Shown here: positions 17,779 through 23,905 of the stretch, piece by piece
Layout of the letters: each line of letters begins with the position of its first letter
Numbering within the stretch: the stretch's first letter is position 1
Assembly: GCA_964649795.1 (NCBI GenBank)
Contig: CAZYQY010000009.1
Span: 1-23,905, forward strand
Direction of reading: 5' to 3'
From: JABMPX01 sp964649795
GTDB lineage: Bacteria; Patescibacteriota; Minisyncoccia; Portnoybacterales; UBA2143
Length of the DNA stretch: 23,905 nt
The notes under the pieces: model-generated
Seen by the model: the letters and a program-made list of their open reading frames with translations, nothing else
What the model was told of the DNA's origin: nothing
The model's database searches: none
Made by a program: the position numbers and the translations under genes

Positions 17779-19285
17779 AATTCCATCAGTATTATATTTC
17801 GGGTTAGAAACACTGCCAGTAGATGTAGAAGTTAATGTTGCAAGCCGCGGATTGCCTGGATTTGAAATTGTTGGATTGCCAGGCAAAGCAATAGCTGAAA
17901 GCCGTGAAAGAGTCAAAGCGGCCATTGTTAATTCCGGTATGGAGTTTCCGTCCAGAAAAATAACTGTTAATCTGGCTCCGGCTGATATTCCCAAAGAAGG
18001 CTCTTTTTATGATTTGCCAGTAGCTATTGGTATTTTATCAGCTACAACAGATTTTCCAATTCCAGAAAAGTCTCTTTTTTTTGGCGAGCTTTCTTTTGAT
18101 GGAACTTTGCGCCACACCAAAGGAGCTTTTCTTTTAGCTTTATTTGCCAAGGAATTCGGATTTAAAAATATTTTTTTGCCAAAAGATTCGGTAAATGAAG
18201 CAACAATTTTCCCTTCAATTAATATTTACCCAGTAGAACGCCTTTCACAATTATTGGCTCATTTATTCAACCGCCAAAAAATTGTTAAAGCCAAGCGCAG
18301 AGAAATAGATGATCTTGGATTAGGAAGCAGCGAGTTTGATATGAGAGAAGTTTTGGGGCAGGAACAGGCCAAAAGAGCTATGGAGATAGCTGCTGCTGGA
18401 GGACATAATGCTATTATGATTGGCAGTCCGGGCTCTGGCAAAACAATGCTAGCTCGCGCCTTGCCAAGCATTCTGCCGCCATTAAGCGATCAAGAATCTT
18501 TGGAAGCAACTAAAATTTATTCAGCAAGTGGCAATATACCACCGGGCGCTTCTATGATTAAAATCCGTTCTTTTAGATCGCCTCATCATTCTACTTCATT
18601 GGCTGGTTTGATTGGAGGAGGAACAAATCCTCAACCAGGTGAAATTAGCTTGGCTCATAGAGGAGTGCTTTTTCTGGATGAGTTTAATGAATTTCCTCGT
18701 TCAGTTTTAGAATCGCTTCGCCAGCCATTAGAAGACGGCGTGGTGAATATCTCTCGCGCTAAAGCAAGTATAAAATATCCAGCCAGATTTATGCTTATTG
18801 CTTCGGCCAATCCATGCCCATGCGGTTATTTAGGCCATCCGAAAAAAGAATGTACCTGCACTCCGCGGGAAATTAAAAAATATGTTAAAAAAATCTCAGG
18901 TCCTATTTTAGATAGAATAGATCTTCATATAAAAGTGCCTATTGTAGATGTTGACGAATTGTCACAAAATAAAAGAACTGCTAAATTTTTAGAGAGTTCA
19001 GAGTCAATTAGAAAAAGAGTTTGCCAGGCGCGGGAAATCCAGCAAAAAAGATTTCAAAGCAAAGCAATTTGCAGCAATGCTGAGATGAGAAACAAAGATA
19101 TTAAAAGATATTGCTCTCTGTCTAAAGAAGTAGAAAAAATTCTTAATCAGGCTGCTATTTCTTTTAATCTTTCAGCCCGTTCTTATTTTAAAATGATTAA
19201 AATTGCCCGAACAATTGCTGATTTAGAAGGATTTGCAGAAATTAATCCTGCTCATATGGCTGAGGCACTGCAATATAGGCAGTAA
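17765..19285 (+). CDS. comM: ComM/YifB-family AAA+ ATPase (Mg-chelatase-like)
   Basis: Hexameric helicase that promotes branch migration during integration of transforming DNA. The 506-residue protein has the N-terminal S5-like domain (VDVEVNVASRGLPGFEIVGLP, 19-39), Walker A GSPGSGKT (220-227), Walker B VLFLDE (301-306), and the ComM Cys motif CPCGYLGHPKKECTC at about 358-372. The C-terminal helical domain (RSYFKMIKIARTIADLEG) is complete. AAGAGGA lies about 7 nt before the ATG, one of the few Shine-Dalgarno-like sites here. The 14-nt overlap with dprA indicates an operon for DNA uptake. A 21-bp hairpin terminates it. Confidence 0.95.
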   Translation: MALTKIPSVLYFGLETLPVDVEVNVASRGLPGFEIVGLPGKAIAESRERVKAAIVNSGMEFPSRKITVNLAPADIPKEGSFYDLPVAIGILSATTDFPIPEKSLFFGELSFDGTLRHTKGAFLLALFAKEFGFKNIFLPKDSVNEATIFPSINIYPVERLSQLLAHLFNRQKIVKAKRREIDDLGLGSSEFDMREVLGQEQAKRAMEIAAAGGHNAIMIGSPGSGKTMLARALPSILPPLSDQESLEATKIYSASGNIPPGASMIKIRSFRSPHHSTSLAGLIGGGTNPQPGEISLAHRGVLFLDEFNEFPRSVLESLRQPLEDGVVNISRAKASIKYPARFMLIASANPCPCGYLGHPKKECTCTPREIKKYVKKISGPILDRIDLHIKVPIVDVDELSQNKRTAKFLESSESIRKRVCQAREIQQKRFQSKAICSNAEMRNKDIKRYCSLSKEVEKILNQAAISFNLSARSYFKMIKIARTIADLEGFAEINPAHMAEALQYRQ

Positions 19286-19300
19286 TAAGTGAATTAAAAT

Positions 19301-19369
19301 AAAGGACAGTTCTTGAATTTATGTTCTTCTTTCAAAAGGACGTAAATTCAAGGACTGTCCTTTTGCTTT
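19301..19369 (+). terminator. Terminator of dprA-comM
   Basis: A 21-bp stem (19301-19321 with 19343-19363, one G-U pair) around a 21-nt loop, followed by TTTTGCTTTTTT. The loop contains TCTTTCAAAAGG, close to the loop TCTTTGCAAAGG of the hairpin after trmD (5831-5890). Confidence 0.75.
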
Positions 19370-19399
19370 TTTGCTTATATACTTATCCACAATAAACGC

Positions 19400-19427
19400 T
19401 TGACAGGCTTTTTGTTCGTTGTATATT
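19400..19427 (+). promoter_or_regulatory. Strong promoter in the leader of the giant gene
   Basis: TTGACA (19400-19405), 16 bp, TATATT (19422-19427); predicted start near 19434. TTGACAGGCTTTT is identical to the promoter of the 23S unit at 8576. A string equal to a DnaA box (TTATCCACA, 19382-19390) lies just upstream. Confidence 0.6.
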
Positions 19428-19486
19428 TAATAGTAGAACAGCTATATAGTATAGTAGTATATTATATAGCAGTATATTGGGATAGA

Positions 19487-19526
19487 TTGTTCTTTGTTGT
19501 TCTTTGTTGTTCTTTGTTGTTCTTTG
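19487..19526 (+). repeat. Four tandem copies of a 10-bp boxA-like unit
   Basis: TTGTTCTTTG is repeated four times without a mismatch, followed by a degenerate fifth (TTAAAATTCTTTG). TGTTCTTTG equals the core of the boxA element of Bacillus-type rRNA leaders, from memory. The 10-bp period is about one helical turn, so a DNA-binding role or copy-number slippage are alternatives. Confidence 0.85.
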
Positions 19527-19646
19527 TTAAAATTCTTTGAATTAAAAGTGTTTAAATAAAAATATTTATTCTTTTTTTTATCGCCCTTTAAAAAAGGATG
19601 AATAAAGTAAAAATATTTCAAAGAATTAAAAAATAAACAATACCTT

Positions 19647-19693
19647 AAGGGACATCTGCTTAAACTGACAAAAGAGCAAAAAAGATGTCCCTT
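19647..19693. repeat. Inverted repeat in the leader
   Basis: AAGGGACATCT (19647-19657) and AGATGTCCCTT (19683-19693), perfect over 11 bp, with a 25-nt spacer and no U-tract after it. Confidence 0.7.
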
Positions 19694-19760
19694 AGATTAA
19701 ATAAAATTTAATATTATTTCTAAGAAATAAAAAAGGGCGAATCATTTTTCTTAGTTTATT

Positions 19761-19799
19761 AAAGGGCGAATCCTATTTTAGGATAAAAGCCCTTTTTTT
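19761..19799 (+). terminator. Intrinsic terminator 18 nt before the giant gene
   Basis: AAAGGGC (19761-19767) pairs with GCCCTTT (19789-19795); inside, ATCCTA pairs with TAGGAT around TTT; a run of seven T ends at 19799. AAAGGGCGAATC is a direct repeat of 19732-19743. Both copies can pair with ATCGCCCTTT at 19580, so an alternative fold could disable the terminator. Confidence 0.7.
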
Positions 19800-19817
19800 G
19801 TTTTCTAATTAAAGTAT

Positions 19818-22800
19818 ATGCCCAAAAAATACTCTCTCAAAGAAATACTAAATAAAATAGAACGTAATAAGACCACATTAATTCGATGGGAGAGTATGGG
19901 TTTGATTCCTAAGGCCAAAAGAGATGCCCGTGGCTGGCGTTATTATTCTGAACAAGAAGTTAATAATATTACTAAATTAGTTAAGCAAACTGATTATTTT
20001 AAGAAAACCGCTTTTACTAAAAACAAGGAAATTAATACAAATATCCAAGAAGGGATAAAACAACAAAAAAGAACAGTTTCTCAAAAAAAATACTCTCTCA
20101 AAGAAATACTAAATAAAATAGAACGTAATAAGACCACATTAATTCGATGGGAGAGTATGGGTTTGATTCCTAAGGCCAAAAGAGATGCCCGTGGCTGGCG
20201 TTATTATTCTGAACAAGAAGTTAATAATATTACTAAATTAGTTAAGCAAACTGATTATTTTAAGAAAACCGCTTTTAAAGCAAAAAGTCCAATAAGTTTA
20301 AAATCAGGTCTTTCAAAAAGCGTCTCTAAAAAGTTTGCTTTTAAAAGGCCTGATTTTAATTTTAATTACTATATAAAGCAGGGCATATATCCGATTAACT
20401 GGATTAAAGCATGGACAAAGCAGGCCTATTACAACCTTGATTCTAAAATTGACCTGATTTCTCAAAAAACAGAAAGAATTTATACTAAAATTAAGCCATT
20501 GTATCAGCCAAAGCTTATTCCTGCCTCGTTTTTAACAATCTTATTAGCTTCTGGCTTGTTTTTATGCTTTAATCCCAGCGCTCAAGCATTTTTAACTGAT
20601 TTTACAAACAAATCCGTTGAATCTTTGAATAATTTTGGTGAGAGTATAGCTGATACTGCCTTTGAAAAAGGCCAAAAGATCTTTAGCGCTATTAATAACA
20701 CATCAGGCGCTTTAGCGTCAGGAACTAAACAAGGTTTATTAAACATTATTAATGTTAGTGATTCAGTTTTTAATATTGATAATATTGCCGGAAAAACAAT
20801 AGATACTTCTGCTCTCTGTTTTAATCAAATTAAAGATATTTCTGTTTTTACACAAAAAAATATTAATGATATCAAAATTAATATAAATAAACTTCCTTTT
20901 CAAATAAAATGTTCTTTTTATTCTCTTAGTCAGAAGAACGAACAGGTCAAATTAAATGTAAAATCTAATTTGAGTAAATTATATAAAAACAGCAAACATG
21001 CATTATTGTCATTGCCAAAGGCAATAGCTCTGAAACAATCTCAAATATCAGCTCAAATTAATAAAGCTCCTGATATTGTTCTAAATAAGGCCAGGAACTT
21101 TACTAATTCAAGCCAAATTGAAGTTGTCAAACTTGGCCAGCAAACAGCAGAAAAAACAATAAGCTTGGCTTATGAAGCTCCTCCTTATTTATTTGACATG
21201 CTGTCCAGCATTCCAGGCAAAATACTTAACACAGGAGAAAGAACATTTCTTTATCAAAAAGATATTCTCGTAAAAAAACAAGTTCAAATATCATTACAAA
21301 TCAGTCAGGCCTCTGATGCTCTTCTGAGCCAAACCAACAATTTACAAAGCAGCTTAATTGATTCTATAAATATCTTTAACAAAAAATTAGCCCAGATACC
21401 TGATAAAATCAAAAACAAATTAGGAGACGGATATCTTAAATTAGCTGAGTTGCTTATACCTGGTTATCCATTTGAAATAATGATCAATCCAGTATCAAAA
21501 GTTTCCCAGATCCAGGTTAGCCAGATTCAGGAAGTTCCGTCTAAGAAAATTATCCAAATTGAACAGGTGGATAGAAAACAAGTTACTCAAATAACCCAAG
21601 TTACAGAAAAAATCCAGTCAGCTGATTTGGAAGAAATCAATAAACAAATAGATTCTCTGTCCAGCAGGATTACTAATTTAGCCAGCCAGATTAGCAGCAA
21701 AGTAGATTATACTGTACCATCTTATGCGCCAACTTATATCCCTTCTTCAGGTATCCAAGTTGCTGGCCATGCATTACTTACAACGCTTAATGTTTCTGGT
21801 TCAGGAGCAATAGGCGGGTCTTTATCAGTCCATGATAATGCTTCTTTTGGCAATACTAAGGACCAGAATACAACCTTTGATGTATATTCAGATGCTACTT
21901 TTCATAATGCAGCATCTTTTAATTCAGGATTAAGCGCTTCTTCCTTATCTGTTAGCGGCGATGGCTCGATTGCCGGAACATTAACCGCAGCTACTACTAC
22001 TCTTTCCAAGTTAACAGTAACCAATAATCTATCAGTAGGAGGCAATATAACAACTACTGGTTCACATTATATTGGAGGGGATTTAACAGTGATTGGCTCT
22101 TTTAACCAATCAGGTGGCGCTACATCTTATGCCACTACCACCATTACAGGCGATTTGACTATTCAAAATGCTGATGGCGCAGCTCATTTATATGTGGAAA
22201 ACAATACTGGCAATATCGGCATTGGGACAACTACTCCAAAATCACTTCTTACAGTTGACGGAACTTTTGCTGTTGGGACAAATGGAACAGAATTAACAAT
22301 TGACTCTTCAGGCAATCTGACAACTACTGGTTATGCTTCTTCAACATTAGGATTAAACACACAAGGAACAGGGCATATTGGTGGCAACCTTTCAGTGGAT
22401 GGGGATGTCACCGGAGACAACCTTAATATCTCTGACTGGGACATAGCATATGGCTGGGGTGATTGGTCAGGACAAGGATACTTAACTAATCTAAACAATG
22501 AAACACTTGGCTCTATAGGAGATGTATCTACTTCCACTTTGGCCTATGGGCATCTGCTGACCTGGGACGGCAGCAGCTGGCAGGACAATGCCACTTCCAC
22601 CTTAAAGATCAATTCAGATGATTTAGTTGAAGGATCATCTAATCTATTCCAGGACTCTGAACTAACTAATTGGATAGATGATGTTACTTTAGGAGCTTCA
22701 GGAGCTTTGACCTTGCCCAGCAACCAGAACTTTACTATTGGGGCAGTCCAGTGGAATGCCGGGGACAGTATTGATGCTACTCAATTAGCTATTACAGCTA

Positions 22801-23905
22801 CCGATGATTGGACAGGATACTTTGATGGCCAGGACCAGTCCTACTATGCCACTTCTACAGGCCTAGTTTTGAGAATGAAAACAGCTGACTTCATTTCAAC
22901 AACCACCTGGTCAGGCAATCTGACTGTGGATGGGGATGTCACCGGAGACAACCTTAATGTCTCTGACTGGGACATAGCATATGGCTGGGGAGATTGGTCA
23001 GGACAAGGATACTTAACAAATCTCAACTCTGAAACCCTTGGTTCTATAGGTGATGTATCTACTACAACTCTTGCTTATGGTTCAATGCTTGTTTGGGATA
23101 CATCTGATTGGACAAGCTCATCTACAATGCCTTACTTAGAAACAGAATGGGACAAACTTTACAATGCTACGACAACATTAAGCGGACATCCCTTAGTGAC
23201 TATAACAGGTGAAGATTATGCTTCCTTATCAGGACAACAAATAACTTTTGCTAATGTTGACGCAGCTAACACAAATTTAACAGACGCTTATGCTTGGACA
23301 GGAAACCATACTTTTACAAACGCCTCTACTACTGGTTTTGCTATAACCGACATAGGCACAGCAGCAGGAGCATTCCTTGCTGTAAATGCTAACGGAACAG
23401 TCATAGCGACCACGACACCAACTGGAACAGCACCATCAGGAAATAACAATGAAATTCTAACAGATGATGGAGCAAGTGGGATTACAAGTGAAGGTAATCT
23501 AACTTTTGATGGTTCGCTTCTTACTATTACTGGAACTGCTTCTTCAACAACAGCCCTAAACACACAAGGAACTTTACATATAGGAGGGAATGGAACTATT
23601 GAGGGAACATTAACATTACCAACGCTTGGAACAGCAGCAGGAACATTTATAGCAGTAGACGCCACTGGGTTAGTTATAGCAACAACTACTCCAAGTGGAG
23701 GAGCAAGTTTAACTGGCACTACAGGACAAGTAGCTTATTTTAGTGGAACAGATACAGCAGTTGGAACATCAACTATAACCATTTTACCAAGCGGGAATGT
23801 AGGGATGGGGACAACTACGCCTGTCGCTAATCTTGGTATTCAGGGGAGCATTGGTGTTAACAGTTCGCAATTATATTTGGCAGCGAACGGCAACGTCGGC
23901 ATCGG
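19818..23905 (+). CDS. Giant surface fibre protein with duplicated MerR-type HTH (3'-truncated)
   Basis: One reading frame runs from ATG 19818 to the window edge, at least 1362 codons, with no stop. Residues 3-66 and 90-153 are two identical MerR-type helix-turn-helix domains (SLKEILNKIERNKTTLIRWE ... GWRYYSEQEV). A basic linker leads to one hydrophobic segment (about 235-256) that ends PSAQAF, a plausible signal-peptidase site. Residues 260-640 are helical, rich in Gln, Lys, Ile and Ser, with a coiled-coil-like end (QIDSLSSRITNLASQISSKV). From about 650 on the protein is Gly/Thr/Ser/Asn-rich beta repeats, with GNIGIGTTTP (about 797), GNVGMGTTTP (about 1326) and GNVGI at the edge, a motif common in tail-fibre-like and adhesin proteins. 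The ATG has no Shine-Dalgarno sequence. The inferred topology puts the DNA-binding part inside and the fibre outside. The function (attachment to a host or surface) is inferred. Confidence 0.85.
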   Translation, partial: MPKKYSLKEILNKIERNKTTLIRWESMGLIPKAKRDARGWRYYSEQEVNNITKLVKQTDYFKKTAFTKNKEINTNIQEGIKQQKRTVSQKKYSLKEILNKIERNKTTLIRWESMGLIPKAKRDARGWRYYSEQEVNNITKLVKQTDYFKKTAFKAKSPISLKSGLSKSVSKKFAFKRPDFNFNYYIKQGIYPINWIKAWTKQAYYNLDSKIDLISQKTERIYTKIKPLYQPKLIPASFLTILLASGLFLCFNPSAQAFLTDFTNKSVESLNNFGESIADTAFEKGQKIFSAINNTSGALASGTKQGLLNIINVSDSVFNIDNIAGKTIDTSALCFNQIKDISVFTQKNINDIKININKLPFQIKCSFYSLSQKNEQVKLNVKSNLSKLYKNSKHALLSLPKAIALKQSQISAQINKAPDIVLNKARNFTNSSQIEVVKLGQQTAEKTISLAYEAPPYLFDMLSSIPGKILNTGERTFLYQKDILVKKQVQISLQISQASDALLSQTNNLQSSLIDSINIFNKKLAQIPDKIKNKLGDGYLKLAELLIPGYPFEIMINPVSKVSQIQVSQIQEVPSKKIIQIEQVDRKQVTQITQVTEKIQSADLEEINKQIDSLSSRITNLASQISSKVDYTVPSYAPTYIPSSGIQVAGHALLTTLNVSGSGAIGGSLSVHDNASFGNTKDQNTTFDVYSDATFHNAASFNSGLSASSLSVSGDGSIAGTLTAATTTLSKLTVTNNLSVGGNITTTGSHYIGGDLTVIGSFNQSGGATSYATTTITGDLTIQNADGAAHLYVENNTGNIGIGTTTPKSLLTVDGTFAVGTNGTELTIDSSGNLTTTGYASSTLGLNTQGTGHIGGNLSVDGDVTGDNLNISDWDIAYGWGDWSGQGYLTNLNNETLGSIGDVSTSTLAYGHLLTWDGSSWQDNATSTLKINSDDLVEGSSNLFQDSELTNWIDDVTLGASGALTLPSNQNFTIGAVQWNAGDSIDATQLAITATDDWTGYFDGQDQSYYATSTGLVLRMKTADFISTTTWSGNLTVDGDVTGDNLNVSDWDIAYGWGDWSGQGYLTNLNSETLGSIGDVSTTTLAYGSMLVWDTSDWTSSSTMPYLETEWDKLYNATTTLSGHPLVTITGEDYASLSGQQITFANVDAANTNLTDAYAWTGNHTFTNASTTGFAITDIGTAAGAFLAVNANGTVIATTTPTGTAPSGNNNEILTDDGASGITSEGNLTFDGSLLTITGTASSTTALNTQGTLHIGGNGTIEGTLTLPTLGTAAGTFIAVDATGLVIATTTPSGGASLTGTTGQVAYFSGTDTAVGTSTITILPSGNVGMGTTTPVANLGIQGSIGVNSSQLYLAANGNVGI
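19824..20016 (+). repeat. Direct repeat, copy 1 (MerR HTH)
   Basis: The 193 bases at 19824-20016 recur unchanged at 20085-20277. The offset of 261 bp is 87 codons, so the duplication is in frame. No synonymous difference was seen between copies. Confidence 0.95.
20085..20277 (+). repeat. Direct repeat, copy 2 (MerR HTH)
   Basis: Second copy of the 193-bp unit, separated from the first by 68 bp that encode a polar linker. Confidence 0.95.
22383..22560 (+). repeat. Internal fibre repeat, copy 1 (copy 2 at 22914-23091)
   Basis: A segment of about 178 bp recurs 531 bp (177 codons) later. The centre, coding VTGDNLN-I/V-SDWDIAYGWGDW, is nearly identical in DNA. The ends diverge. This is the period of the fibre in this region. 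Confidence 0.85.

Larger units (their letters stand above)
19434..19799 (+). ncRNA. Long structured leader RNA upstream of the giant surface gene
   Basis: From the predicted start to the terminator at 19799 there is no gene; the 366 nt are structured. In order: an AT-rich stretch with repeated TATATAG and AGTATATT; four tandem copies of TTGTTCTTTG (19487-19526); AATTCTTTGAA (19531-19541), which pairs with TTCAAAGAATT (19617-19627); ATCGCCCTTT (19580-19589), which is complementary to both AAAGGGCGA copies at 19732-19740 and 19761-19769; AAGGGACATCT (19647-19657) paired with AGATGTCCCTT (19683-19693); and the final terminator. No known RNA class (tmRNA, RNase P, 6S, SRP) fits. It could be a regulatory leader of the 19818 gene or a free RNA. 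Confidence 0.45.

Noticed and set aside
19487..19526. CRISPR array
   Set aside because: The units are only 10 bp and directly adjacent, without spacers; no cas gene is nearby.
22331..23719. Minus-strand open frames of 60-143 codons with Pro/Val-rich repeats
   Set aside because: They are the mirror of the repeats of the plus-strand fibre gene, which is open over the whole region; their similarity to one another comes from the 531-bp repeat.
19818..23905. Integrated prophage, because of the tail-fibre-like repeats
   Set aside because: No other phage gene (terminase, capsid, integrase) is present, and the N-terminus has a membrane segment; a cellular surface protein fits better.

Overview
The window reads as a chromosomal segment of a small-genome bacterium of the Candidate Phyla Radiation (Patescibacteria, probably a Parcubacteria-like lineage). 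The evidence is AT-rich DNA, tightly packed short genes, mostly absent Shine-Dalgarno sequences, a divergent 16S rRNA (530-loop changes), a 23S rRNA broken by several homing-endonuclease introns, a Cys-rich membrane protein of a type I associate with these bacteria, and a giant surface-fibre gene. Every complete gene ends in TAA or TAG; none ends in TGA. The phylum call comes from recognition and was not tested by a tree.

Layout. (1) 1-5826: a 5'-truncated polytopic membrane protein, then a dense plus-strand run iscS-iscU-rpmF-nusB-rnc-rpsP-khpA-trmD (Fe-S assembly, ribosomal proteins, rRNA processing and antitermination, tRNA modification). rimM and rplS, often neighbours of rpsP/trmD, are absent here. 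(2) 5831-8537: a hairpin, an rRNA promoter, 16S rRNA, a terminator-like hairpin, tRNA-Ile(GAU) with its own terminator, and a small mechanosensitive-channel-like protein gene. (3) 8576-14630: a second promoter, an attenuator-like leader, then 23S and 5S rRNA. The 23S gene carries three group I introns (869, 910 and 816 nt), each with a LAGLIDADG endonuclease, all at the peptidyl-transferase centre (about E. coli 2449, 2504 and 2584). (4) 14581-19285: a Cys-rich membrane-anchored protein, a SEDS protein (RodA-like), a small MerR-type regulator on the minus strand, and a divergent dprA-comM pair for DNA uptake and recombination. (5) 19286-19817: a 532-bp region without a recognised gene. It holds a strong promoter sharing 13 bp with the 23S promoter, four perfect tandem copies of a 10-bp boxA-like unit, several inverted repeats and an intrinsic terminator. 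(6) 19818 to the window end: one uninterrupted reading frame of at least 1362 codons. It encodes two copies of a MerR-type helix-turn-helix, a membrane segment ending in a possible signal-peptidase site, a long helical stalk, and beta-rich repeats of the phage tail-fibre or adhesin kind.

The most notable points are the giant HTH-TM-fibre protein with a perfect 193-bp in-frame duplication, the boxA-like tandem array and terminator that precede it, and the three sequence-related introns whose endonuclease ORFs run into the ribozyme core and, in two cases, have their own extended -10 promoters.
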